Both the position numbers and the translations under genes were made by a program. From positions 3,968,001 to 4,032,000 of the forward strand of contig NZ_CP102286.1 in the NCBI RefSeq assembly GCF_025151215.1: a stretch of 64,000 bases of DNA. The letters are read 5' to 3'. The first letter of the stretch is position 1; the number at the start of each line of letters is the position of its first letter. Positions 45,120 through 54,070 of this stretch are shown in pieces. The stretch comes from Parabacteroides merdae ATCC 43184. Its GTDB lineage: Bacteria; Bacteroidota; Bacteroidia; Bacteroidales; Tannerellaceae. The notes under the pieces are model-generated. The model worked only from the letters and a program-made list of their open reading frames with translations, did not search any database and had not been told where the DNA came from.

Positions 45120-45519
45120 ACAACAACTCATTTAATTTCTGCGAAGATAAAAATAAATTTAGATATTTGTGTATAAATAATGAAGATCGGTGCAACTATC
45201 CGGAAATCTGTTTCATCATGTAATCAGAGAGTAGCAAGTATTTATGGACGAACAACTGTTAATCGACGGATGTAAGCGTGGCGAAGCATTGGCTCGTAAA
45301 GAATTATATGAACTGTACGCACCTGCCATGATGAGCGTGTGTGTCCCGGTCAATTTGGTGATTAATTTGTGGGACAATCCGGATTGGAATGTGTACGTCT
45401 CCGGGGGGGCAGCATGATAGAGAAAGGAGTGCGCTTCGAGTTTTGAAAATCAATGGTATAGTATAAACTATTATGTGCTTCCGCTTGTTATATTTTATAG
45501 TTACTTAAAAAAATAGGCG
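45120..45519. other. Gap between outer-membrane protein gene and transaldolase
   Basis: 400 bp. Apart from the sigma-factor wreck at 45244-45446 it should contain the promoters of the minus-strand gene ending at 45119 and of the aldolase at 45520. Nothing else is recognised. Confidence 0.5.
45244..45446 (+). pseudogene. Wreck of an ECF sigma factor fused to an outer-membrane protein tail
   Basis: The frame begins MDEQLLIDGCKRGEALARKE and runs to LYELYAPAMMSVC, the N-terminal region-2 start of a typical Bacteroidales ECF sigma factor. It then switches abruptly to VPVNLVINLWDNPDWNVYVSGG, which resembles a barrel-protein strand, and stops at 45415. The adjacent frame continues as MIEKGVRFEF, a plausible barrel terminus ending at 45446, so a frameshift in a run of seven G (45403-45409) is also likely. 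This looks like a large deletion that joined a sigma gene to a downstream outer-membrane gene and removed the region between. Confidence 0.7.
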
Positions 45520-46176
45520 ATGAAATTCTTTATTGACACGGCTAATCTGGATCAGATCCGGGAAGCAAATGAATTGGGTGTACTAGACGGTGTTACCACC
45601 AACCCTTCTCTGATGGCGAAAGAGGGTATCAAGGGAGTAGAAAACCAGCGTAGACATTACATCAAAATCTGCGAAATGGTGGATGGGGATGTGAGTGCCG
45701 AAGTGATTGCCACAGACTACGAAGGCATGATCAAGGAAGGTGAGGAACTGGCCGGACTAAATCCGCATATCGTAGTGAAGGTCCCTTGTATAGAAGCCGG
45801 AATCAAGGCAATCAAGTATTTTTCAGGTAAAGGCATCCGTACGAATTGTACGCTTGTCTTTTCTCCGGGACAGGCATTGTTGGCGGCCAAAGCGGGTGCG
45901 ACGTATGTTTCTCCTTTTGTCGGCCGTTTGGACGACATTGCGAGTGACGGAATCGAACTGGTGCGTAAGATTGTTGAGATGTACGATTACTACGATTACG
46001 AGACGCAGGTGCTGGCAGCCTCCATCCGTTCTACACAGCATATCATTCAGTGCGTGGAAGCCGGAGCCGATGTGGCAACCTGTCCGCTTTCTGCTATCAA
46101 AGGCTTATTGAAACATCCGCTTACCGATAGTGGCTTGGCAACTTTCCTTGCCGACTATAAGAAGGTGAACGGATGA
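45520..46176 (+). CDS. fsa: Fructose-6-phosphate aldolase / transaldolase-like protein
   Basis: 218 residues, the short transaldolase (FSA/TalC) class. Start [36 protein letters not shown] is diagnostic; the Schiff-base lysine lies in PHIVVKVPC; later motifs are [28 protein letters not shown] and [27 protein letters not shown]. It either links glycolysis to the pentose phosphate pathway as a transaldolase or splits fructose 6-phosphate; sequence alone does not separate these. Single gene. Confidence 0.93.
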   Translation: MKFFIDTANLDQIREANELGVLDGVTTNPSLMAKEGIKGVENQRRHYIKICEMVDGDVSAEVIATDYEGMIKEGEELAGLNPHIVVKVPCIEAGIKAIKYFSGKGIRTNCTLVFSPGQALLAAKAGATYVSPFVGRLDDIASDGIELVRKIVEMYDYYDYETQVLAASIRSTQHIIQCVEAGADVATCPLSAIKGLLKHPLTDSGLATFLADYKKVNG

Positions 46177-46190
46177 TTTTCTTCCTTTTT

Positions 46191-48596
46191 TTATTCACTC
46201 TTTAGGCTTTTTACCGGGTTGCTCGAAGCTGCCCGGTAACTGTGCCATCCTACCGTTAGTAATGTGATGGCCAGGACGATGTCTCCGCCCATTAGGAAAT
46301 AGAGTGGGGAAATGCTTATCCGGTTGGCGAAACTTTCCAGCCAACGGTTCAGCAGTACCCAGGCAAGAGGTGTTGCAATCACGAATGCCACTGCTATCCA
46401 TTTGACGAACTGTCGGATCAGCAGTAACATGATGCTTCGTGTGCTGGCTCCATTCACCTTTCGGATGCCGATCTCTTTGGTCCGCTGTTTGGTCGCGTAC
46501 AAAGCCATTCCAAACAGGTCGAAGCAGGTCAGGAGGATACTGATGATGGAATACATCAGCAATAAGTTCGCCATATCGGTCGTCCTGCGGTTGCGTTGCA
46601 TGAATACTTCGTATACATCTATATAGGTGAAGTATTCATTAGGGTTTACCTTTTTCCATACCGCTTGTAACGTTTCCATCCCTTCCTTTTTCTGTTTTTC
46701 ATTCAGTCTGACATAGAGTGTCCGGTAGTGTTGGTTGCCGGCGTTATTGAGATAGATCAAGGAAGGCATCGCTTCTTCTTCCAGCGTATTGATATATAGG
46801 TCGCTGACAATCCCGCAGATTGTACATGCCTGTTTTGGATCCCCGGCCAGAACATTTTGGAAGGATTTGTCATACCGGCTGACCAGTTGGCCGACAGGGT
46901 TTTCGCCGGCCGGGATCAGTATGTCCGCATATCTCCGGTTTATGTAGACTGGTTGGTCATATTTCTGCATGGCTTCCCGGGGAGCCAGTCCTTGGTGGAT
47001 TTGTAGGTTCAGGGTTTGCAGGAGATCTTCTTCGCCCATGTATTGGACCGACGAATAGTAGGATTCTGATCCATCTTTGTTTTCAACAATGATCTGTTGG
47101 AGCCAGGCGAAGAGGAGGGAACCTCCGGCACGTGTGACGGAGACTATTTCCGGTCTGTTCTTCAGTTCGGCTGCGAATGTGTTGACATCCAGTTTCCCTC
47201 CTTTCCAGCTTCCGATTTCGATTAGATTGCGGTAGCATTCGCCTTTCTTTTGTGTCAGTTTCAATTGTGCATGGATGGTGAGTGTTCCGATAACCAGCCC
47301 GATGGAGATGATATACTGCATGACGGAGAGAGCGGTGACGACCTTTCTTTTTTTGTTTCCGGTGAAGAACATGCGGTAGTTGCTATCCGTCAGGTTGGCG
47401 ATTTTCCGGCTCATGTAGCAAGCTGGGATAACGGACAGGATTAGGATTAGTCCGCAGATAACGGGTAGCACCTGCCTGTTCAGAAAAAATCCGGTGGTGA
47501 TCCTTCCGGACATGATCCGGTTGAAAACGGGGATCAGGTCGTGGGCGATCAGCAACGAGAGCAGGAAGGCGATGCCGACCGTGAGGAATGTATCCAGAAA
47601 CAATTGGTAGTTCATCTCTGCTTGTGTGGCTCCCATCAGCTTTTGTGTGTGTATGATCCGTATCTGTTGAAGGATCCGGGAGAAACTGAGATTGATATAG
47701 TTAGAGCAGGCGATCAGCAGGATCAGTAAGGCTGATATCAGCCCGATGAGTAACAGCGATTGCTGGGAACGGGCGATATAAGGAATCGATTCCTGCGTAT
47801 AGTGTTGGAAATAGGATTCTTGCAAGGTATAGAAATAGTATCGCCCTTTCTCCTGTTGCAGGGTAGGGACTCCGTCTGCTTTGATCTTTTGGGCGAATTG
47901 TTCTTTGTCGAACGAGGGGGAGACTTTCAAAAGGGCGACTCCTCCACCGTAATAGTCTTGTCCGATACCGGTGAGCATGTCGAATTTGAGGTAGGACTGA
48001 GAATGTTCTTTCAATACGGCAGCAATTTGGAAAGGGCGGGAAAGGGGTGTTGTTTCGTCCTCATAACGTATGCCTCCGTCCGCCAGGTCTATTTGGACAA
48101 TCTTTCCTACCGGGTTTGTTTTTCCGAACAGTTTCCGGGCACATGATTCGCTTAGCGCGGCTTTGTCCGGGGAGGCAAGGGCGTCATGCAGGTTGCCGTG
48201 CAGTACTTCATATTCAAAGAAGCGGGCAAAAGTAGTGTCTGTTATGGTAATCAGGATTGGGTCGTATTTTTTATCCCCTATGGTGACGGAGTTGCAATCG
48301 ATTGAGCCGAAGCGCAGATAATCTTTCACTTCCGAATATTGCTCTTTTAGTTGAATCGGGATCTTTCCAACAATAAAAGATACCTTTTCTCCTGACTTCA
48401 GCGGCGAATCCTGGGCCATATAGACGATCTTTTCTTTGTTCGGATTATCAGCCTCGATGTTGAATTCATATATGACGAAGGCTGCCAGCAGGTTTGTACA
48501 GGCAATCCCGATTGCCAAGCTGACAATCGAAATAATGGAAAACGTTTTATTGCGCCACCAACTACGGAGGACCAGTTTGAGTGCTACGGCTTTCAT
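46191..48596 (-). CDS. FtsX/MacB-type ABC transporter permease
   Basis: 802 residues from ATG 48596. The N-terminus LKLVLRSWWRNKTFSIISIVSLAIGIACTNLL is typical, followed by a periplasmic MacB-PCD domain. A first FtsX core is near 275-400 (LIGLISALLILLIACSNYINLSFSRILQQIRIIHTQKLMGATQ) and a second near 670-795 (CFDLFGMALYATKQRTKEIGIRKVNGASTRSIMLLLIRQFVKW). Such double-FtsX permeases of Bacteroidetes usually work with a LolD-like ATPase and act by mechanotransmission. The likely ATPase is encoded 11 kb away at 59410, and an NtrC-type response regulator is divergent at 48851. Confidence 0.9.
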   Translation of the reverse strand: MKAVALKLVLRSWWRNKTFSIISIVSLAIGIACTNLLAAFVIYEFNIEADNPNKEKIVYMAQDSPLKSGEKVSFIVGKIPIQLKEQYSEVKDYLRFGSIDCNSVTIGDKKYDPILITITDTTFARFFEYEVLHGNLHDALASPDKAALSESCARKLFGKTNPVGKIVQIDLADGGIRYEDETTPLSRPFQIAAVLKEHSQSYLKFDMLTGIGQDYYGGGVALLKVSPSFDKEQFAQKIKADGVPTLQQEKGRYYFYTLQESYFQHYTQESIPYIARSQQSLLLIGLISALLILLIACSNYINLSFSRILQQIRIIHTQKLMGATQAEMNYQLFLDTFLTVGIAFLLSLLIAHDLIPVFNRIMSGRITTGFFLNRQVLPVICGLILILSVIPACYMSRKIANLTDSNYRMFFTGNKKRKVVTALSVMQYIISIGLVIGTLTIHAQLKLTQKKGECYRNLIEIGSWKGGKLDVNTFAAELKNRPEIVSVTRAGGSLLFAWLQQIIVENKDGSESYYSSVQYMGEEDLLQTLNLQIHQGLAPREAMQKYDQPVYINRRYADILIPAGENPVGQLVSRYDKSFQNVLAGDPKQACTICGIVSDLYINTLEEEAMPSLIYLNNAGNQHYRTLYVRLNEKQKKEGMETLQAVWKKVNPNEYFTYIDVYEVFMQRNRRTTDMANLLLMYSIISILLTCFDLFGMALYATKQRTKEIGIRKVNGASTRSIMLLLIRQFVKWIAVAFVIATPLAWVLLNRWLESFANRISISPLYFLMGGDIVLAITLLTVGWHSYRAASSNPVKSLKSE

Positions 48597-48798
48597 GACT
48601 TTTGTTTTAATACGGATCAAAGCTATCCCCTTTCTGTGGATGTCGCAAAGGATAGTTCTTTTTTCTTCGGGAAACCGAAAATTTGTCTAATTATTGGACA
48701 ATGGGACCGTCATAGAGTGAAGGGAAATGTTTAGGTGTAACTTGTTTTCGACAATGTCGAGAATATATGTAACATTGTGGGGAACAAATTACGTTTGA

Positions 48799-48830
48799 TT
48801 GCGGATTTCTTGATAGAAAATATAATTTTG
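48799..48830 (+). promoter_or_regulatory. Promoter of the response regulator
   Basis: TTG (48799-48801), 21-nt spacer, TAATTTTG (48823-48830), ending 20 bp before the start at 48851. Confidence 0.5.
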
Positions 48831-48850
48831 TAATCAGAAAAAATGAAACT

Positions 48851-49660
48851 ATGCTGGATGGGAAAATAATTCTTGTGGATGATAACGAAGCGGTGTTGAA
48901 AACATTGAAAATGATTCTGGCACGCGAGTTCAAGACGGTAGTAGGAGTGTCCGTGCCGACACTTTTGCCGGCTTTGTTGCGTGAGGGCGATGTCGATATT
49001 GTTCTGTTGGATATGAATTTTGTGACCGGACGGCAGGATGGAAGCGAGGGCTTGTTTTGGCTGGATCGGATTGTGGGGCGTCCCGATCCGCCGCAAGTGG
49101 TCTTGATCACGGCCTTCGGAGATATTGAACTGGCGGTTTCCGCCTTGAAAAGGGGAGCGGCTGACTTTGTTGTCAAACCGTGGGATAACGAGAAGCTGGT
49201 AGCGATTTTACAAGGGGCTTTCCGGCGCAGGCGGAAGGTGCGGACAGAAGCGGCTTCGATGAGGCGGATATCGGCTGAGGAGGAGAAGGGGCAGGTTGTT
49301 TCCCTTTTGGTCGGGTCTCTATTAAAGAAATACGCACAGGCGTATGGAAAACAATTGCCGGTTGTCACTTCCGGCGGATTGGATAAACTCTCCGGTCTGA
49401 TCCGGCAAGGGGATCTTTCGGCTTTGCAACAAACAATCGAGCGGGCAGTCTTGTTGACGGACTCGTCTTCGCTGGGGGCGGACGATTTCCATATCGAAAA
49501 AACAGCTTCCGCATCCCGTCCGGTGACATTGGAGGAGATGGAGAAGCTGTTTATCAGTGAAGTTCTGCGCGAGAAGAACGGCAACCTGACACTTTGTGCC
49601 CAACAGTTGGATATCAGCCGGCAGACGCTATATAACAAGATACGGAAGTACGGTTTGTAG
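48851..49660 (+). CDS. NtrC-like response regulator without AAA+ core (269 aa)
   Basis: Receiver domain at 1-120: acidic pair in ILVDDNE, phospho-acceptor Asp54 in IVLLDMNF, Thr87 in LITAFGD and Lys109 in FVVKPWD. The C-terminal Fis-type helix-turn-helix is NGNLTLCAQQLDISRQTLYNKIRKYGL. Between them, residues about 150-230 match only the C-terminal lid of NtrC ATPase domains (LLKKYAQAYGKQLPVV, ALQQTIERAVLLTDSSSLGADDF). The Walker A, GAFTGA and Walker B parts, about 180 residues, are absent. It therefore cannot remodel sigma-54 polymerase and must act as a simple DNA-binding regulator or be paired with another protein. Its kinase is probably 53069-54070. Confidence 0.88.
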   Translation: MLDGKIILVDDNEAVLKTLKMILAREFKTVVGVSVPTLLPALLREGDVDIVLLDMNFVTGRQDGSEGLFWLDRIVGRPDPPQVVLITAFGDIELAVSALKRGAADFVVKPWDNEKLVAILQGAFRRRRKVRTEAASMRRISAEEEKGQVVSLLVGSLLKKYAQAYGKQLPVVTSGGLDKLSGLIRQGDLSALQQTIERAVLLTDSSSLGADDFHIEKTASASRPVTLEEMEKLFISEVLREKNGNLTLCAQQLDISRQTLYNKIRKYGL

Positions 49661-49674
49661 CCGGATAGACACCC

Positions 49675-50988
49675 TTATCGTACAACGATCATTACATAAT
49701 CCCGTTCATGCACTTTCGGGTTATCCAGCAGTTCGACCAACTTCTTTTGCTTGGGCGAGCCGGTGCGCTTTACCAGTTCGCGCATCTCGGTGACGGTACG
49801 GAGCATGTACAGGCAATCGTCCGTTTGTCCGTCCGGCCAGAAAGGCATCCCGTCGTCTAGGTCGTTAATGAAGCCCCTGTTTTTGTCAGCCGGGAGCATG
49901 ACCGTGCGTCCTTCTTCTTTCAAGTAGACCGCCTGGTGGGTCAGGCTCGGTTTGTAGTCATATTCCCAGCCGAGCCAGTTTGCGATGATTCGTCCCCCCT
50001 TTTGATAAAGGCCCATGAACAAACCTTTGGGGTTCTCGTAAAAAGTTTTCAACCACATTTTGCCTTTGGGAATTTTAGCATCTGCCATCTCTTTCAGGTT
50101 AAGCCCTTGCTCCCCGTAACGGATAGCGTAGAGCGGGGCGACGGTTTGCGGATTGCGTAATTGGTAGACGGTGTCGCAATAGGGCATCATGAAAGTCATC
50201 CGGTCTTGTCCGGTGTTCCAGTAAAACGTTTGGAAGAACGGAATGTTGTCGGTCATCGTGCGCGGGGCCAACTCCCCTTCTTTCAACCTGAATTTGCAGA
50301 GCGTATCGCCTTGGAGGTTGAACGTCGTGATTCCGTCCGGTTCTCCCGTTGCCTCACTTTGGTTACATAAGGTATAACCAGTGGAGGAGAAACCAAGTAG
50401 TTTGTCGTCGCGTCGACCGAGCGGATATTTCTCGATGGGGCTTTCGGGGAAGATGTAACTTTGGATCGTCAGCATCGTATCCAGTGGCGGCAAGACACTG
50501 ATGCAGGGGATGCTGTCCGTCCCGGTTCTCCGCGTTTCCTGAGTCTTCCCGCTAAGGGCGACATACATGCGGGTGGTTTTCTTATCGTAAAACATGTTCT
50601 GCCCGTTCATCTCGTTGTTCCATTTATAAGCCAATGCCTTGAAGCCATACCGTTTGCTCGGAATACCTTGTTTCCGGTAGTAGATGCGCGGGTTGTTGAA
50701 TGTGATAAAGGCATTGCTATCCGGTAGCTCGATTGCCTGGGTGACGGTGAACCGGGCATCTCCGACGGTATAGTATTCGATCTCGGAGGCGATCTGGCTC
50801 AACTTCAACGGAGCGGGTTTCCTGGAGGCTTGTTCCACATCTACGATTTTTACGGGTTCGGAACGGTCTATCTGGGCTTCCATCTGTGGGGCGGCCGGGA
50901 TGTGCCGTGCTTTTTCTTCCGTCTGCTTGCATCCGGTCGTTATCAGTAAAACGGATAGGATACCTATGGTAAAAAGGTGCTTTTTCAT
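49675..50988 (-). CDS. Six-bladed beta-propeller lipoprotein (437 aa)
   Basis: From ATG 50988; lipobox SVLLITTGCKQTEE. Longer than the NVEALA-linked propellers. Repeats include EIEYYTVGDARFTVTQAIELPDSNAFITFNNPRIYY, MFYDKKTTRMYVALSGK, GITTFNLQGDTLCKFRLKEGELAP and CDTVYQLRNPQTVAPLYAIRYG; the end is LLDNPKVHERDYVMIVVR. Its closest relative in the window is 51679-52899, with which it shares gene direction and neighbourhood. Role unknown. Between the two lies a broken third copy. Confidence 0.82.
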   Translation of the reverse strand: MKKHLFTIGILSVLLITTGCKQTEEKARHIPAAPQMEAQIDRSEPVKIVDVEQASRKPAPLKLSQIASEIEYYTVGDARFTVTQAIELPDSNAFITFNNPRIYYRKQGIPSKRYGFKALAYKWNNEMNGQNMFYDKKTTRMYVALSGKTQETRRTGTDSIPCISVLPPLDTMLTIQSYIFPESPIEKYPLGRRDDKLLGFSSTGYTLCNQSEATGEPDGITTFNLQGDTLCKFRLKEGELAPRTMTDNIPFFQTFYWNTGQDRMTFMMPYCDTVYQLRNPQTVAPLYAIRYGEQGLNLKEMADAKIPKGKMWLKTFYENPKGLFMGLYQKGGRIIANWLGWEYDYKPSLTHQAVYLKEEGRTVMLPADKNRGFINDLDDGMPFWPDGQTDDCLYMLRTVTEMRELVKRTGSPKQKKLVELLDNPKVHERDYVMIVVR

Positions 50989-51429
50989 CTTGAATCTGTA
51001 TTTGTAGCGAATGTAATGATTTATTATGAGCCTGTTTAAATTTCCCTGAAATAAATTTTGCATAGCCTTCATCGGCCAGCTTTATCTCTTTATAGGATTA
51101 TTTTGAAAAACAACTGTCATACTATCACTAATTTCCTTTTATCAATTGAATATCAATAGACACAAGCAATGATAGTAGGTATGATGGATGCCTATTCCAT
51201 CTATCATACTATCACTAACCGCCTGTTTAAGATTCTTCTTCACATGACTTATTTTCAATAACATAATAAGATAAACCCATTGACACCCGGGTCTCGATAT
51301 CATTCACACTCGGGTGTCAAGACCGTTCACATCCGGGTGTAAAAAGCCTGTAAACGGGAATCTTCGGCACTTTTTCTGCCTGTTTGAAGCAAAATAAGTC
51401 ACGTGTTTCAACAAAAAAGACTGTATCTC
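50989..51429. other. Gene-free stretch with repeats upstream of the propeller gene
   Basis: 441 bp. A 15-bp direct repeat TCATACTATCACTAA occurs at 51117-51131 and 51204-51218, with related inverted copies (ATGATAGTA) between. The palindromic array at 51283-51340 follows. The promoter of the minus-strand gene at 50988 must be here but no clear consensus was found. Confidence 0.6.
51280..51342. repeat. Second palindromic array with 23-bp period
   Basis: Three units start at 51283, 51306 and 51329, exactly 23 bp apart, with cores ACACCCGGGT, ACACTCGGGT and ACATCCGGGT; the last two extend to the GGGTGT half. TTGACACCCG (51280-51289) and CGGGTGTCAA (51311-51320) form an inverted repeat. The core is the same as in the array at 30332-30421. 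Confidence 0.8.
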
Positions 51430-51672
51430 CTACAGAAAAACATCCTCACTCCATTGAAGTCTTGTGTGTCCAGGCGACGGCCGGTATATTGGGAAAAGGT
51501 AATAGCCTTCTTTATAGGTCCGGATAAAGAGGGCTTTCGTGTTTTTCGGCGGAAGCGGTTGATGAGCTTCGACCTTGATGATCGTGCCTTCCGTTCCGGA
51601 TGCCTGTTGTTGTTTACATCCTGTTGTCAGCAGGAGTGCCGGCAACAGGATGAGGAGTAGTTGTTTGTTCGT
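51430..51672 (-). pseudogene. Broken third copy of the 51679-type propeller lipoprotein
   Basis: Read on the minus strand, six bases after the stop of the gene at 51679, the frame starts with ACG where ATG is expected, then NKQLLLILLPALLLTTGCKQ, a perfect lipoprotein signal. After about 55 residues it jumps: the adjacent frame reads LLPFPNIPAVAWT and, after a two-base slip, QDFNGV, matching LLPFKGSAAVAWTQDLKGN in the intact gene 51679-52899. So it is a tandem duplicate that lost its start codon, most of its length and its frame. Confidence 0.75.
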
Positions 51673-51678
51673 GGGAGG

Positions 51679-52899
51679 CTATTTTTTGAGCTTGGCGATC
51701 ATGACATAATTATTGTCGTTATCCTCGATCGTGTTTTGAAGATCGGTCAGCTTTTTACGCATTTCGGAGGTGATATCCTTGTTTTTCAACGCGTTCTCGA
51801 TGTCGGTCATGAGGTTACCGGGTTCGATATTCCGGATATAATAGCCATTTGAGAATGCATAACTGGGATAGTCGATTTCCAAATTGCCGAAATAGTCGTT
51901 ATAGAGTTTAAAGAAAGAACCTTTTCCTGTTTTTTTGTCCACGATGTAATGAAAAGTCTTTCCGTTGGTCCATGATCCGGGAGCGACTTCAACCGGCGGT
52001 TCTGAGAAATCTCCAATGAAATGGTGTGGCCATTCTCCGTATCCGTGCCAGGGAATTTTATCTGTATTGGCAAAGTTGAGTGTGAATGTCGGGATCAAAC
52101 GACTGTTGTCTCCGTCATATCGGTAGAGCGAATCGACGCGGGTCGGCATTATACATAAAATATTGACATCGAACGTGCCGGGGATATTGAATCCTGATAT
52201 TACTTCATTACTGAAGTCCTGAGGTGCTTCCAAATGTCCCGGTTCCATGTAGCCGAGCCTGTTTCCTTTCAAATCCTGTGTCCAGGCAACGGCCGCAGAG
52301 CCTTTGAAAGGCAACAGAACTATCGAAACCTTGCCTCCGGTAAGATCGACATTGAATTTTGCTTTCGGACAACGCAAGCAAAGAGGAATCGGGTCTAAGA
52401 CGTTTCCTTGCAAGTCATACACTAAAAGTTGCGATGCATTCCAAGGCAGGATATAGATGCGGTTGTTTGCCTCGTCCAATTTGACATCATACACCATTTG
52501 GTATTCGCCGGGGCCTTGTCCGATCGCACCGATGTTGGTCAGGAAATTCCCCTTGCGGTCGAATAGTTTGAATGGGTTTGGCCGGCGGCCATGTACCAAG
52601 ATGTAATTATCTGAAATTGTCACTCCGGTTTGTCCGACCAATGCCTCGTCCCGACTATCCAGTTTTACTATTTCCAATTTTTCTGTGAAGAAACTGAGAG
52701 GTATGCGTACAGTATCGGCCAGTAGTTTTTGGTCGCACGACATTACTTTGTCTGTTCCTGCCTGTACATATTGACCGACTATCGGGCTGTTGGCCAAAGG
52801 ATCGTCTGTTTGTGCGGATTGATTTTTGTCTCCCGTTCCGCAGGATGTTGCTATTGTGATAATAAGCAAACTTCCTAAAAGTCTCGTTGTCTTGTTCAT
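51679..52899 (-). CDS. Six-bladed beta-propeller lipoprotein (406 aa)
   Basis: From ATG 52899; lipobox LLIITIATSCGTG. Propeller blades: VTISDNYILVHGRRPNPFKLFDRKGNFLTNIGAIGQGPGEYQMVYDVKLD, NRIYILPWNASQLLVYDLQGNVLDPIPLCLRC, VDSLYRYDGDNSRLIPTFTLNF. The phrase GQGPGEYQ is common to this Bacteroidales group. It is divergent from the sensor kinase at 53069 and followed by a broken duplicate. Function unknown; regulation or ligand sensing at the outer membrane is possible. Confidence 0.85.
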   Translation of the reverse strand: MNKTTRLLGSLLIITIATSCGTGDKNQSAQTDDPLANSPIVGQYVQAGTDKVMSCDQKLLADTVRIPLSFFTEKLEIVKLDSRDEALVGQTGVTISDNYILVHGRRPNPFKLFDRKGNFLTNIGAIGQGPGEYQMVYDVKLDEANNRIYILPWNASQLLVYDLQGNVLDPIPLCLRCPKAKFNVDLTGGKVSIVLLPFKGSAAVAWTQDLKGNRLGYMEPGHLEAPQDFSNEVISGFNIPGTFDVNILCIMPTRVDSLYRYDGDNSRLIPTFTLNFANTDKIPWHGYGEWPHHFIGDFSEPPVEVAPGSWTNGKTFHYIVDKKTGKGSFFKLYNDYFGNLEIDYPSYAFSNGYYIRNIEPGNLMTDIENALKNKDITSEMRKKLTDLQNTIEDNDNNYVMIAKLKK

Positions 52900-53032
52900 A
52901 ATCTCCGGATTAATTGTTTGTATTTTGTTTGCATTAGATAGTCGGATACAAATAAATCGATTTAATTTGTTAAAAACAAACATATTACTGTTTATTCGTA
53001 AAATAACGTGCAATTCGTATCCTTTCTGCCTT

Positions 53033-53064
53033 TTTGCTGGTTTACTGTAATTGATGTACCTTTG
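53033..53064 (+). promoter_or_regulatory. Consensus promoter giving a leaderless kinase mRNA
   Basis: TTTG (53033-53036), 20-nt spacer, TACCTTTG (53057-53064): a perfect Bacteroidetes promoter. Only four bases separate it from ATG 53069, about the distance to the transcription start, so the mRNA likely begins at or next to the start codon. Confidence 0.7.
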
Positions 53065-53068
53065 TTTT

Positions 53069-54070
53069 ATGTACAGTCGTAGGTTATATGCTAAGATTGT
53101 AGGGGGTGCAGTATTGATCGTGCTTTTATCCTTGATTGGCTCCTGGTTGTTAATAACACGGTTGTCATTTTTCTTATCATTTGTGTGTCTGCTGTTTATC
53201 CTGTTGATAACTCTGTTTATAATCCGGTTGGCAACCCGCTTGAATTATAAATTGTCCGTCTTCTTCGAGGCGATGCGAAACGAGGATACGACGCAACATT
53301 TCCCTGCTAATCCGGATGATCCCTTTACGAATGCTTTATATGCCGATATGAATCATATCCTCCGGCAGTTGGGTGATAAACATATTGAGATTGAAGAGAA
53401 AAGCCTTTATTATGAGAGTATTCTCCGAGTGATGACACATGAAATTCGTAACTCTGTCACTCCGATCGCTTCTCTTTCGGCAGACCTGTTAAAACATCTG
53501 GACCGTACTTCCATATCCCGGCAACGCGAAGGACTTGAAGTTATCAACAGCCAGGTGAAGAATCTGACTGCTTTTCTCGATTCGTACCATCGTTTGACAC
53601 ATTTGCCGGAACCGGAATATAAAACAGTTTCCGTACCGGCGTTATTTACTAAGCTGGAACGGTTGCTACAAGCCGAACCGAGAAGTGAACGGGTCGTTTA
53701 CTGCGACGGTAAAGCTGATAGGTCGACAGGCAAGGAACTTCAAGTATATGGCGATGCCAATCTGCTTACTCTTGCATTGATTAATCTGATCCGGAACGCA
53801 TTGCAGGCAGTAGAAGGACAAGAGGATGGAATTGTCAGGGTCGATACATGTGCTGGGGCAACCGGGCATCTCCTTATAATAATAACAGACAACGGTCCGG
53901 GGATTCCTCCCGAACGGTTGTCTGCAATCTTTACTCCTTTCTTTTCCACCAAATCCGGCGGAAGCGGTATCGGCCTGCCGATTTCCCAACGTATCATGCA
54001 ATTGCATGGCGGCCAACTTTCTGTCTCATCCATACCGAATGTCCGGACAGAGTTTCGGATGGAGTTTTAA
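53069..54070 (+). CDS. Sensor histidine kinase
   Basis: 333 residues from ATG 53069; earlier in-frame TTG/ATG at 53051/53054 lie inside the promoter. Two membrane helices (IVGGAVLIVLLSLIGSWLL, LSFFLSFVCLLFILLITLFII) have almost no periplasmic loop between them, so it may sense the membrane or a partner. The H-box is RVMTHEIRNSVTPIASL; the N-box LALINLIRNALQAV; then DNGPGIP and FFSTKSGGSGIGLPISQRI. This is the NtrB-like class, fitting the NtrC-like regulator at 48851. Its stop overlaps that of the convergent peptidase by a few bases. Confidence 0.92.
   Translation: MYSRRLYAKIVGGAVLIVLLSLIGSWLLITRLSFFLSFVCLLFILLITLFIIRLATRLNYKLSVFFEAMRNEDTTQHFPANPDDPFTNALYADMNHILRQLGDKHIEIEEKSLYYESILRVMTHEIRNSVTPIASLSADLLKHLDRTSISRQREGLEVINSQVKNLTAFLDSYHRLTHLPEPEYKTVSVPALFTKLERLLQAEPRSERVVYCDGKADRSTGKELQVYGDANLLTLALINLIRNALQAVEGQEDGIVRVDTCAGATGHLLIIITDNGPGIPPERLSAIFTPFFSTKSGGSGIGLPISQRIMQLHGGQLSVSSIPNVRTEFRMEF

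Noticed and set aside
48691..49638. 315-codon open frame on the minus strand
   Set aside because: It lies opposite the response regulator gene; its serine/arginine-rich product has no domain, while the plus strand has a clear receiver and Fis domain.
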